DNA of 64,000 nucleotides from AWTP1-13 sp050248715 (GTDB taxonomy: Bacteria; Pseudomonadota; Alphaproteobacteria; Rhizobiales; Hyphomicrobiaceae), in NCBI GenBank assembly GCA_050248715.1, contig JBFWRV010000019.1:1-64000 (forward strand), read 5' to 3'. Made by a program: the position numbers and the translations under genes. Below, piece after piece: positions 16,248 through 26,669 of the stretch (its first letter is position 1; every line of letters starts with the position of its first letter). Below the pieces are notes generated by a model. It was not told the origin of the DNA. It made no database searches and saw only the letters and a list, made by a program, of their open reading frames with translations.

Positions 16248-16342
16248 CAATCACGCGCTCGCTCGTGGCCCCTGGGTTCCGGATATTTCGCTGCGCGAAA
16301 TTCCGGAATGACAGGTACGGGCGCGCAATTCCGGGATGACAC
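16248..16342. repeat. Intergenic palindromic repeat (GGGATGACA family)
   Basis: Holds a stem TTTCGC-TG-GCGAAA and two copies of AATTCCGGRATGACA, next to a CCCCTGGGTTCCGGATATT block that recurs at 20499 and 20745 and, in weaker form, at 37470 and 63700. It sits at the 3' end of the carboxylase gene, convergent with the nicotinamidase gene. Confidence 0.7.
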
Positions 16343-18304
16343 TTACTCCGCCAGCGCGGCGATGAGGGCGCCCTGGGTGACCTGGTCGCCTTCCTTGGCG
16401 GCGAGGCGCGCGATTTTGCCGGCGCGCGGGGCGTGCAGGACGTGCTCCATCTTCATGGCCTCGACCACGGCGACGCGGTCGCCCTTGGCGACGGTGCCGC
16501 CCTCGGTCACGAACACCTTGGCGACGCGCCCGATGATCGGCGCGCGCACGCTGTTGCCGTCGCCAGCGTCGCCGGCGGTGTCGGCATCGAAGGCCGGCCA
16601 GGCGAGCCGGGTCTGGCGCATGTCGTGGAGCACGTAGAGCGGATCGCTCTCGCCGACGACACGTATGCTGCGCCGCGGCCATTTGGGCTCGGCGTGGTCG
16701 CCCGGCAGTGTGACGACCGGGCCGCTCTCGCCCCAGGCCACGTCCACCTTGGTTGCCCGGCCGTTGGCCAGCACGGTGAGCTGCTGGCGGCGCGGTGAGC
16801 CGAGCTGGAAGGCGTCCTGCGCGCTCCAGGGCGAGTAGCGCTCGCCCTGCGCGCCGCTTCGCGTCAGCTCGGCCTCGTCATGGGCGTGCCAAAGCATATG
16901 CATGACGCCGAAGCCGACCGCCCGGGCGTCGAAGCTGGCGGGCGCCAGCGACGCCAGCTCGCGGCCGATGAGGCCGGTATCCATCTCGCCCGTTCGGAAT
17001 GCCCGATGCGCAAGCAGCGCGTGCAGGAACGCGGCGTTGGTCTTGGGGCCAGCGACGGCCGTCTCCTCCAGCGCCTGCGAGAGGCGGGTGATGGCGCTGG
17101 CACGATCAGGTCCGTGGGCGATCAACTTGGCGATCATGGAATCATAGAAGGGCGAGATCACCGAGCCCGCCTCCACGCCGGAATCGACGCGCAAGCCCTC
17201 GAGCGACGGCGTCTCGAAGGTGACGATGGGCCCCGTCGACGGCAGGAAGCCCTTCGGCGGGTCCTCCGCGTTGAGGCGGGCCTCGATGGCATGACCGGAC
17301 ATGGCGATCTCAGATTGTCCGAGCGGCAGCTTCTCGCCCGCAGCAATCCGCAGCTGCCACTCGACGAGGTCCAGCCCGGTTATTGCCTCCGTGACGGGAT
17401 GCTCCACCTGCAGGCGCGTGTTCATCTCGATGAAATACCAAGGCGCCTGCGGTCCGAGGCTGCCGCCTTCGACGAGAAACTCCACCGTGCCGGCGCCCTC
17501 GTAGCCGACGGCCTTGGCGCAAGCGACGGCGGCCGCGGTGATCGCGGCTCTGAGCTCGGACGACATGCCCGGCGCCGGAGCCTCCTCGATCACCTTCTGG
17601 TTGCGCCGCTGCAGCGAGCAGTCGCGCTCGAAGAGATGCACGACGTTGCCATGCGCGTCGCCGAACACCTGCACCTCGATGTGGCGCGGGCGCTCGACCA
17701 CCTTCTCGATCAGGATGCGCGCATCGCCGAAGGCGGCCTTGGCTTCGCGCTGTGCACTCTCGAGCGCGGCGGCAAAGTCCTCCGCGCGGTCGACGCGGCG
17801 CATGCCGCGCCCGCCGCCGCCGGCCACCGCCTTGATCATCACGGGATAGCCGATGCGCGCGGCTTCCTTCGCCAGCGCCTGCGGCGCCTGCGCCTCGCCG
17901 TGATAGCCAGGCACGATCGGCACGCCGGCCTTGACGGCGATCGCCTTCGCTTCCGCCTTGCCGCCCATGCGGCGCATGGCATCGGGCGAGGGGCCTATGA
18001 ACCTGATGCCGGCCTTGCCCAGGCTCTCCGCGAAGTCGGCATTCTCGGCGAGGAAACCATAGCCCGGATGGACGGCTTGCGCGCCGGTTGTCCTAGCGGC
18101 AGCGATAATCTTGTCGGCGCGCAGGTAGCTCTCGGCGGCGGGGCCGGGACCGATTTCAACCACCTGGTCGGCCATGCGGACGAACGGCGCGCCGCGATCG
18201 GCCTCGGAGCAGACGGCAACCGTCTCGATGCCGAGCCTGTGCGCCGTCCTGATGATGCGGACGGCGATCTCGCCGCGGTTGGCAATCAGGATTCTCTTGA
18301 ACAT
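16343..18304 (-). CDS. Biotin-dependent acyl-CoA carboxylase alpha subunit (methylcrotonyl-CoA carboxylase-like)
   Basis: A 653-residue alpha subunit joining biotin carboxylase and biotin carrier. It opens with MFKRILIANRGEIAVRIIR, has the ATP-grasp Gly-rich loop AVAGGGGRGMRRV and the metal and bicarbonate site FIEMNTRLQVEHPVTE, and ends with the biotinylation motif VEAMKMEH near residue 617. It carboxylates biotin on the carrier domain for transfer by a beta subunit, probably to 3-methylcrotonyl-CoA (leucine breakdown) or propionyl-CoA. No beta subunit lies in the window. The ATG at 18304 is chosen because homologues begin MFKRILIANRGE; a longer reading from 18364 runs into repeat-like DNA. 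Confidence 0.88.
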   Translation of the reverse strand: MFKRILIANRGEIAVRIIRTAHRLGIETVAVCSEADRGAPFVRMADQVVEIGPGPAAESYLRADKIIAAARTTGAQAVHPGYGFLAENADFAESLGKAGIRFIGPSPDAMRRMGGKAEAKAIAVKAGVPIVPGYHGEAQAPQALAKEAARIGYPVMIKAVAGGGGRGMRRVDRAEDFAAALESAQREAKAAFGDARILIEKVVERPRHIEVQVFGDAHGNVVHLFERDCSLQRRNQKVIEEAPAPGMSSELRAAITAAAVACAKAVGYEGAGTVEFLVEGGSLGPQAPWYFIEMNTRLQVEHPVTEAITGLDLVEWQLRIAAGEKLPLGQSEIAMSGHAIEARLNAEDPPKGFLPSTGPIVTFETPSLEGLRVDSGVEAGSVISPFYDSMIAKLIAHGPDRASAITRLSQALEETAVAGPKTNAAFLHALLAHRAFRTGEMDTGLIGRELASLAPASFDARAVGFGVMHMLWHAHDEAELTRSGAQGERYSPWSAQDAFQLGSPRRQQLTVLANGRATKVDVAWGESGPVVTLPGDHAEPKWPRRSIRVVGESDPLYVLHDMRQTRLAWPAFDADTAGDAGDGNSVRAPIIGRVAKVFVTEGGTVAKGDRVAVVEAMKMEHVLHAPRAGKIARLAAKEGDQVTQGALIAALAE

Positions 18305-18400
18305 CGGTTCAACTTCTCCCTCTCCCCATCTCTTTGATGGAGAGAGGGCCGAGGAGAGGGGCAATTCCGCGCCGGAGCCAGCGTCTGCCCCTCACCCTGA

Positions 18401-18426
18401 CCCTCTCCCCGCAAGCGGGGAGAGGG
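18401..18426. repeat. Perfect 12-bp inverted repeat, CCCTCTCCCCGC type
   Basis: CCCTCTCCCCGC (18401-18412), AA, then GCGGGGAGAGGG (18415-18426). A weaker CCCTCTC/GAGAGAGGG pair lies just upstream (near 18319-18350), and a related CCCCTCCCC-GGGGAGGGG pair lies at 35728. This is a common intergenic element type in GC-rich alphaproteobacteria; it lies between the carboxylase start and the cyclase gene. Confidence 0.75.
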
Positions 18427-18538
18427 GATGCTCGAGCCTTATGACATTCGCGCGTGTGTTGGAGCAATCACCATGTGCAGCGATGATGCGTTGACCTATG
18501 CTCCGCGCCACGATGAGTGCAGCGATCCGGACCGGTAG

Positions 18539-20284
18539 ATGGAGGCCATGCACGTTCTGGCACGCGGCGATCTCCTGCAGCGGCTGCGGCTCGGGTCCGG
18601 GCTGATCCTGCTCGCATTCGCAGCCACCCATTTCCTCAACCACGCCCTGGGCCTCGTCAGCGTCGAGGCCATGGACGCGATGCAGGGCTGGCGCACGGTG
18701 GTGACGCGGTCGTGGCTGGGGTCGAGCGTGCTGCTGGCGGCCTTCGCCGTTCACATCGGCCTCGCGCTCTACAGGATCGCGCACCGGCTCACCTGGAGGA
18801 TGCCGGTCTGGGAGGCCGTGCAGATCGCCACCGGTCTCAGCGTCCCGCTGCTGCTCATCACGCACGTGGTCTACAACCGCGGCGCGGCCTCGCTGGCCGG
18901 CACGAGAGATACCTACACCTACGAACTCGCCAACATCTGGCCGGGTCTCGCCTGGGAGCAGACCGCGTTGCTGCTTCTCGTGTGGGTGCACGCCTGCATC
19001 GGCTTTCACTACTGGCTGCGCCTGGTGCGCTGGTATCCGCGCGTCCAGCCCGTGCTGTTCGCCATCGCAATCGCGCTGCCCGTGAGCGCACTCGCCGGTT
19101 TCACGGTGGCGGGACGACAGGTGGCGGCGAAGCTGGAGGCGCCAGGTGCCCGGGAACGGCTGCTCGCAGCATCGCACCATCCCGACGCTGCGGCCGTGGG
19201 GCGCCTGGACACCCTGCACGACAGGTTGCAGATCGGATTCCTGGCCCTGCTCGGCTTTGCATTCCTGGTGCCGATCGTCCGCGCCGTCCGCCGTGCCACC
19301 GGAAGGAAGGTGGAGGTGACCTACCGCGGCGGCCCGGTCGTGCGGGTGCCGGTCGGCCCGACGCTGCTCGAGATCAGCCGCATGAACGGCGTGCCGCATG
19401 CCTCCGTCTGCGGCGGGCGCGCCCGCTGCTCCACGTGCCGCGTCGGCGTCGAGAGGGGCCTGCTGGCTCTGGGTCCGCCGTCCGCGACAGAAGCCAGGAC
19501 GCTCGCCAGCATCCGGGCTCCGCCGCACGTGCGGCTCGCCTGCCAGATCCGCCCGCACCAGGCCATCACCGTCACGCGCCTGGTCACGCCGCCGTCGAGC
19601 ACGGGCTCGCGCGGGCAGGTGGGCGGACATCCGCAAGGCGTGGAGCGCGAGCTTGCCGTGCTGTTCCTCGATACGCGCGGCTTCACCAGCATCAGCGAGA
19701 CGCGCCTGCCCTACGATGTGGTGTTCATTCTGAACCGGCTGTTCGCCGAGGTCGGCGATGCGATCGAGCGCAACGGCGGCGCCATCGACAAGTATCTGGG
19801 CGACGGACTTCTGGCGCTCTTCGGCGCCAGGGACGGTGCCGCGGCCGGCTGCCGCCAGGCCCTGCGGGCGGCCCGCGATATCGATCTCGGCCTCGACCGG
19901 CTCAACGGCGAAATCGCGAGCGAAACCGGCGCGCCGCTGAGGGTCGGCATCGGCATCGACGTCGGCCGGCTGGTGGTCGGCCAGATCGGCCATGTCGGAA
20001 CCGCCTCGGTTACCGTGATCGGCAACACCGTCAACGCGGCGAGCCGGCTCGAGGCGCTGACCAAGGAGAAGGGGTGTCAGCTGATCGTCTCGGCCGACGT
20101 GCTGGCGCGTGCGGGCATCGACGCGAATGCGCTCCCGTTCCGCCGCGAGGACGCGACGATCCGAGGCCTCTCGGCAGGTCGCGAGATCGTGGTGGTCGGC
20201 CGGGCGCGCGAGCTTCCGCAGATACCCGAGCCGGCGCCGTCCGCGGACCTGACCGACGCCGCGATTGCACCCGGCGGCGGCTAG
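18539..20284 (+). CDS. Membrane/2Fe-2S ferredoxin/class III adenylate cyclase fusion
   Basis: A 581-residue sensor-type cyclase. Residues ~10-260 hold several hydrophobic segments with paired His residues (for example ATHFLNH and AVHIGL), resembling a b-type haem membrane domain. Residues ~265-360 form a plant-type ferredoxin domain with Cys291, 297, 300 and 335 (Cx5CxxCx34C). Residues ~370-530 are a class III cyclase with metal Asp in LFLDTRGFTSISE and DKYLGDGLLALFG, and the adenine-site segment VIGNTVNAASRLE. It should make cAMP in response to redox state or electron flow through the membrane. cAMP receptors of the Crp/Fnr type occur in this window (53442). The redox-sensing idea is inference; cyclase and Fe-S domains are clear. 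Confidence 0.9.
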   Translation: MEAMHVLARGDLLQRLRLGSGLILLAFAATHFLNHALGLVSVEAMDAMQGWRTVVTRSWLGSSVLLAAFAVHIGLALYRIAHRLTWRMPVWEAVQIATGLSVPLLLITHVVYNRGAASLAGTRDTYTYELANIWPGLAWEQTALLLLVWVHACIGFHYWLRLVRWYPRVQPVLFAIAIALPVSALAGFTVAGRQVAAKLEAPGARERLLAASHHPDAAAVGRLDTLHDRLQIGFLALLGFAFLVPIVRAVRRATGRKVEVTYRGGPVVRVPVGPTLLEISRMNGVPHASVCGGRARCSTCRVGVERGLLALGPPSATEARTLASIRAPPHVRLACQIRPHQAITVTRLVTPPSSTGSRGQVGGHPQGVERELAVLFLDTRGFTSISETRLPYDVVFILNRLFAEVGDAIERNGGAIDKYLGDGLLALFGARDGAAAGCRQALRAARDIDLGLDRLNGEIASETGAPLRVGIGIDVGRLVVGQIGHVGTASVTVIGNTVNAASRLEALTKEKGCQLIVSADVLARAGIDANALPFRREDATIRGLSAGREIVVVGRARELPQIPEPAPSADLTDAAIAPGGG

Positions 20285-20341
20285 GACCGGTTCCGCTCCG
20301 ATCGGAGCATCGGGGCGCAGCACCGGGTTGGCCACCTTCTT

Positions 20342-20541
20342 GTCGTCCTGGCCGGAGCGCGTCATGCTGGAAGCATGCCTTCGACATAACGCGCAGAGCC
20401 GGGACCTAGGGTCGCGGTCTCGGTGCGCCTGAGCCTGTCGAAGGTTCCGCTGGTGGCCTCGTGGTTCGACAAGCTCACCACGGGGCGAGGATGTGGCCCC
20501 TGGGTCCCGGATATTCGCCTTCGGCGAATTCCGGGATGACA
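20342..20541. repeat. Long intergenic repeat, copy A
   Basis: Begins with GGCCGGAGCGCGTCATGCTG, includes a short CATGCTGGAAGCATG stem, a CTCGTGGTTCGACAAGCTCA block and ends with an AT-rich stem CGCCTTCGGCG next to AATTCCGGGATGACA. Copy B starts at 20579. Together with 16248 and the elements at 37417 and 63650 they belong to one family. Confidence 0.85.
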
Positions 20542-20578
20542 ACCATAAAGAGTGCGAAATTCAGGAATGATAACGCCT

Positions 20579-20791
20579 GTCATCCCGGCCGGAGCGCGTC
20601 ATGCTGGAAGCATGCCTTCGACATAACGCGCAGAGCCGGGATCCAGGGCCGCAATCCCGGCACCCCTGAGCCTGTCGAAGGGCGGACGGAAGGTTCCGCC
20701 GGTGGCCTCGTGGTTCGACAAGCTCACCACGGGACGAGGATGTGGCCCCGGGGTCCCGGATATTCGCCTTCGGCGAATTCCGGGATGACAG
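20579..20791. repeat. Long intergenic repeat, copy B
   Basis: Second copy of the 20342 element, in the same orientation, with insertions around 20660-20700. The two fill the 525-bp gap between the cyclase gene and copA; no gene is visible there. Confidence 0.85.
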
Positions 20792-20809
20792 GAGCGGTTG
20801 CGCCCGAGA

Positions 20810-23224
<2,415 letters not shown>

Positions 23225-23236
23225 GATCTTGCTCCT

Positions 23237-23251
23237 TACCCCGTGGGGGTA
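23237..23251. promoter_or_regulatory. CsoR-type operator 1
   Basis: TACCCC-GTG-GGGGTA palindrome directly upstream of the copA ribosome binding site, so CsoR binding would block copA transcription or translation start. It fits the CsoR/RcnR operator style of G/C runs flanked by A/T. Confidence 0.75.
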
Positions 23252-23261
23252 TACGTCATGT

Positions 23262-23290
23262 TTGACTTTTATACCCCCCAGGGGTATCAG
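23262..23290 (+). promoter_or_regulatory. Candidate csoR promoter containing operator 2
   Basis: TTGACT (23262-23267), 17 bases, then TATCAG (23285-23290). The spacer is largely the second operator (23271-23287). The start codon at 23297 lies about 7 bases after the -10, so the csoR transcript would be leaderless. Confidence 0.5.
23271..23287. promoter_or_regulatory. CsoR-type operator 2
   Basis: ATACCCC-CCA-GGGGTAT, a near-perfect 7-bp-arm palindrome in the spacer of the csoR promoter, which suggests autorepression released by copper. Confidence 0.8.
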
Positions 23291-23296
23291 TCAAGC

Positions 23297-23572
23297 ATGC
23301 AAGACACAACCAAGCAGTCATGCCTCAATCGCCTGAGCCGGATCGAGGGCCAGGTGCGCGGTCTGTCGCGGATGGTGGAGGAGGACCGCTACTGCATCGA
23401 CGTTGTCACGCAGATCTCGGCCGTGCGCGCGGCGCTGCGGCGGGTCGAGCAGGAGGTGCTGCGCGACCACGTGGGCCACTGCGTGAAGGACGCCATGCGC
23501 AGCGGCGACGCGGCCGACCAGGCGCGCAAGATCGAGGAGCTGATGGACGTGCTGGCGCGCGCCAACGGGTGA
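23297..23572 (+). CDS. csoR: CsoR-family copper-sensing repressor
   Basis: A 91-residue all-helical repressor of the CsoR/FrmR/RcnR family. The copper ligands match CsoR: Cys in RYCIDVV, then His and Cys in DHVGHC, spaced HxxxC. The N-terminal RLSRIEGQVRGLSRMVEEDR segment contacts DNA. It starts with an ATG at 23297 with no ribosome binding site and probably no leader. It should repress itself and the divergent copA until Cu(I) binds. FrmR-type formaldehyde sensors also use Cys and His but lack this exact spacing, so a copper role is favoured by the copA neighbour. Confidence 0.93.
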   Translation: MQDTTKQSCLNRLSRIEGQVRGLSRMVEEDRYCIDVVTQISAVRAALRRVEQEVLRDHVGHCVKDAMRSGDAADQARKIEELMDVLARANG

Positions 23573-23611
23573 GCCAACGCCATCGCCGTAAGGTGCAAGA
23601 GGCGAAGCCGG

Positions 23612-23660
23612 GTGTGCGCGGCCCGTCCTTCGACAAGCTCAGGACGGGGCGAGCGCGTGG
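23612..23660. repeat. 49-bp repeat with TCGACAAGCTC core, copy 1
   Basis: Identical to 24081-24129 (both begin GTGTGCGCGG and end GAGCGCGTGG). Related blocks occur in reverse orientation at about 27736 and 57080. No coding function. Confidence 0.85.
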
Positions 23661-23721
23661 GGGCGTTCGCGGCTTCGTGGCTGGCACTCTGGCTCGCGGC
23701 GCTGATCGATCCCCCTCTCCT

Positions 23722-23873
23722 GAACGGCAGCGGCGCTCGCCGAGCCGATCGGCGCCGTAGGGTACAAGAGGCGAAGCCGTATTGCACTGCTTTGCCGGAA
23801 CGGCAGCGGCGCTCGCCGGGCCGCTCGGCGCCGTAGGGTGCAAGAGGCGAAGCCGTATTACACTGCTCTGCGG
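23722..23873. repeat. Two tandem copies of a 76-bp repeat
   Basis: Copies start at GAACGGCAGC at 23722 and 23798. Each ends in a segment related to GTAGGGTGCAA...GAAGC found in reverse at 56893 and 57152. Copy 2 differs from copy 1 by a few bases. Confidence 0.85.
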
Positions 23874-23937
23874 GCGCCCGGCGCAATGCGGCTGCCACCT
23901 TTTGCGCCCTACGACCTGACGCTTGCGGTTGCCCCTG

Positions 23938-24019
23938 CTGCGTGAAGGACGCCATGCGCAGCGGCGACGCGGCCGACCAGGCGCGCAAGGTCGAGGAGCT
24001 GATGGACGTACTGGCGCGC
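23938..24019 (+). pseudogene. Duplicated 3' fragment of csoR
   Basis: These 82 bases match csoR 23479-23560 with two differences and have no start codon or operator of their own. They encode the end of the CsoR helix bundle (VKDAMRSGDAADQAR), out of its gene context. The fragment sits beyond the tandem repeats, so a local rearrangement copied it. Confidence 0.9.
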
Positions 24020-24080
24020 CGAGTGGCGGCTTACCTGCCGCGAATACTCACCCCGTGCTGAGCCAGCCGAAGCACGGCTG

Positions 24081-24129
24081 GTGTGCGCGGCCCGTCCTTC
24101 GACAAGCTCAGGACGGGGCGAGCGCGTGG
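24081..24129. repeat. 49-bp repeat with TCGACAAGCTC core, copy 2
   Basis: Identical to 23612-23660. It lies just downstream of the ThDP enzyme gene. Confidence 0.85.
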
Positions 24130-24143
24130 AGGAGGGAGGTCGA

Positions 24144-25796
24144 TCATCCCTTGCGCGGGCGGACGCGGGGCAGCTGCACGAACTTCCAGGGCGCCGGCGT
24201 GTCGCCGATCGGCACCTCGATCAGGGTGGGGCCCGGCTCCTTCAGGGCGCGGCGCAACACGCCGCGCAGCTCCTCGGGCGAGGTGGCCTTGAGCCCCACG
24301 GCGCCGTAGCTCTCGGCCATCTTGACGAAGTCGGGGTTGGTCAGGTCGCTGGCGATCAGCCGGCCGCGGTAGTCGTCGCGCTGCATGCGGCGCACGTTGC
24401 CGAAGGCGTTGTCGTTGAAGACGATGGCGACGACGGGGATGCGGAAGTGCACGGCGGTCGCCAGCTCCTGCACGTTGAACATGAAGCCGCCATCGCCATT
24501 GACGGAGACGACGGGCACGTCGGGACGCGCGATCTTGGCGCCGAGGGCGGTCGGATAGCCCATGCCCAACGCGCCCTGGTAGCCCAGCGTCAGGTACGTG
24601 CGGGGTGCGTAGACGGGGAATGCGAGCCGGCTCACGTAGCCGACCTGGGTGAACTCGTCGACGAAGATGCCTTCCTCCGGCAGCTCGGCGCGGATGGCAT
24701 CGAGGTAGGCCATCTGCGGCTGCAGCTTGCGAATCTCGGCCCCCACCGCCGCCTTCACGCCGGCCACCTCCTCGCGGAAGGCCGCGCGCTTGCGGTTGTG
24801 CTTGGCGACCCGGTCCAGCAACCGGCGTGTAACGGCTGCGGCATCGCCGAGCAGGGCCGTGCAGCGGACGCGGTGGCGCACCATCTCCTCGGGATCGATC
24901 TCGATGCGAATGAACTTGAGCTGCTCGTCGACGCCCCAGCCCGTGAATTGCGAATGCAGGCGCGTGCCGATGCCGACCACCACGTCGGCGTCCGCCCACA
25001 GCTTGTGCCCCATCGGGAACGACAGGCTGAGCTCGTGCCGGCTGTCGACGACGCCGATGCCCATGCGATAGGCCATCACGGGCGCCTCGAGTATCTCGGC
25101 GAGCGCCGTCACCTCGGCGCTGGCGTGCTGGGCCCCGCCGCCCACGACGATCAGCGGACGCCTGGCCTCGCCCAGCATCCTGGCGGCCGCCTCGATCGCG
25201 TCGTCGTCGGGCTCCGGCGCCGGCAGCGGCTCAGGGACCGCGGGGAGCTTGACGTTCGCCGACTTGCCCCAGACGTCGAGCGGGCACTCGAGCGCGGCGG
25301 GGCGCGGACGGCCCGAGACCATCTGGCGGAGCGCCTCGTCGGTGAGCGCGGCCGCCTCGTGCGGGGCGCGGATGCGCGCCGACCATTTGGTGAGCCGCTG
25401 CATGATGCCGAGCTGGTCGGGAATATCGTGCAGGTAGCCGGTGTCGCGGTTGACGTAGGCGAGCGGGATCTGGCCGCTGATGGCAAGCACGGGCGCATTG
25501 TTGCCGTAGGCCTGCGACAGCGCGGCCGTCGTGTTGAGGAAGCCGGGGCCCGGCACGACACAGTAGGCCGCGGGCTTGCCCGTCGCCATCGCCGCGCCGA
25601 GTGCCAGGTAGGCCGCACCCTGCTCATGGCGCGTGTGGATGGGACGAATGCGGTTCGTCTGGTCGTACAGCGCGTCGAAAAAGGGATCGTTCTGCACCCC
25701 CGGCAGGCAGAACAGCGTATCGACGCCATGCGCTATCAGACGGTCGATCACGATGCCTGCCGTGGTACGGCTCTGGACGGCTTTCCCCTGCACCAT
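24144..25796 (-). CDS. ThDP-dependent enzyme, acetolactate synthase-like
   Basis: A 550-residue ThDP enzyme with the three domains of the acetolactate synthase/benzoylformate decarboxylase family. The proton-relay Glu is in TRHEQGAAYLALG (~48-60), and the ThDP motif is GDGGFMFNVQELATAV followed by NDNAFGNV (~440-470). It should carry out decarboxylation or ligation of a 2-keto acid in the cytoplasm. Key acetolactate synthase substrate residues cannot be judged by eye, and no small regulatory subunit gene is near, so it may be a decarboxylase or carboligase of another type rather than IlvB. ATG 25796 is chosen because an earlier in-frame start (25952) gives a repeat-like, non-family N-terminus. 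Confidence 0.85.
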   Translation of the reverse strand: MVQGKAVQSRTTAGIVIDRLIAHGVDTLFCLPGVQNDPFFDALYDQTNRIRPIHTRHEQGAAYLALGAAMATGKPAAYCVVPGPGFLNTTAALSQAYGNNAPVLAISGQIPLAYVNRDTGYLHDIPDQLGIMQRLTKWSARIRAPHEAAALTDEALRQMVSGRPRPAALECPLDVWGKSANVKLPAVPEPLPAPEPDDDAIEAAARMLGEARRPLIVVGGGAQHASAEVTALAEILEAPVMAYRMGIGVVDSRHELSLSFPMGHKLWADADVVVGIGTRLHSQFTGWGVDEQLKFIRIEIDPEEMVRHRVRCTALLGDAAAVTRRLLDRVAKHNRKRAAFREEVAGVKAAVGAEIRKLQPQMAYLDAIRAELPEEGIFVDEFTQVGYVSRLAFPVYAPRTYLTLGYQGALGMGYPTALGAKIARPDVPVVSVNGDGGFMFNVQELATAVHFRIPVVAIVFNDNAFGNVRRMQRDDYRGRLIASDLTNPDFVKMAESYGAVGLKATSPEELRGVLRRALKEPGPTLIEVPIGDTPAPWKFVQLPRVRPRKG

Positions 25797-26038
25797 CGCT
25801 CCACTCCCAGGATGCAGCGACCGACCGACACCGGGTCGCGTTGCGTTGCATGACGAACGTTCGGCAGCCGCGAACAGTCCCTCGTTGCCGCCTACTCTAG
25901 CAGGGCTTGCCGGCACCCAAGCAACCGACCCGGCTCGCTTGCAGCCATGCACCGCTGGCGGGCCACCCGAGAGCAGCCCCTTGTGGCAAAGCGCTCAGGG
26001 AGCTACACACGGAACCCATCCGGTTCCAGGGTAGCACG

Positions 26039-26323
26039 ATGGTCCGACTGCTCCAGTTCCTCAGCTCGCTGATCCAACTCTACATCTACGTGATCATCGC
26101 CAGCGCGGTGATGAGCTGGCTGATCGCCTTCAACGTCGTAAATCCCTACAACCAGTTCGTGCGCTCGCTCTGGCAGGGCTTCAACGTCGTGACGGAGCCG
26201 CTGCTCCGGCCGATCCGACGCCGAATGCCGGACCTCGGCGGGATCGACATTTCGCCCGTGATCTTGATCATCGTCTGCTGGTTCGCGCAGGTTCTCATCC
26301 AGATTGCAATCGATCAGCTGTGA
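26039..26323 (+). CDS. YggT family inner-membrane protein
   Basis: A 94-residue protein with two hydrophobic helices, at residues ~5-28 and ~70-92, flanking a short loop with the family motif PLLRPIRRRMPDLGG. YggT proteins are small membrane proteins of debated role, in some bacteria linked to cell-envelope or osmotic functions. It overlaps the DUF167 gene by four bases (GTGA), and the three-gene run YggT-DUF167-FolD is an operon. Confidence 0.9.
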   Translation: MVRLLQFLSSLIQLYIYVIIASAVMSWLIAFNVVNPYNQFVRSLWQGFNVVTEPLLRPIRRRMPDLGGIDISPVILIIVCWFAQVLIQIAIDQL

Positions 26324-26649
26324 CGCCGCTGCCCGTCCAGCCGTGGCGCGCAGACCGCTCGGGCGTGCGCCTCACCGTGCGCGTCACGCCCAGGGCCGGA
26401 CGAGACGAGGTCCACGGCCTGACGGAGACGGGGCAGGGGCAGGCCTTGGCCGTACGGGTGCGGGCTGCCGCCGACAAGGGCGAAGCCAACCGTGCCGTGG
26501 AGATGGTCGTGGCGAGCTGGCTCGGCATAGCCAAGAGCGGCGTCGCCGTCGACAGCGGCGCCAAGTCGCGCGTCAAGACACTGGTGATCGCCGGCGAGCC
26601 CGGTAGGCTCGGGACCCTGCTGAAAGCGCGGCTTGGCGAACTGCAATGA
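26320..26649 (+). CDS. DUF167 family protein (YggU-like)
   Basis: A 109-residue protein of the DUF167/YggU family, with LTVRVTPRAGRDEVHGL (~20) and the family block RVRAAADKGEANRAVEM (~46-62). These small alpha/beta proteins have no firmly known function. It starts with GTG inside the yggT stop and is followed by folD after 20 bases. The order YggT, DUF167, FolD is often conserved in alphaproteobacteria. Confidence 0.9.
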   Translation: MTPLPVQPWRADRSGVRLTVRVTPRAGRDEVHGLTETGQGQALAVRVRAAADKGEANRAVEMVVASWLGIAKSGVAVDSGAKSRVKTLVIAGEPGRLGTLLKARLGELQ

Positions 26650-26669
26650 AAAGGAGGGAGCGGACGGGC

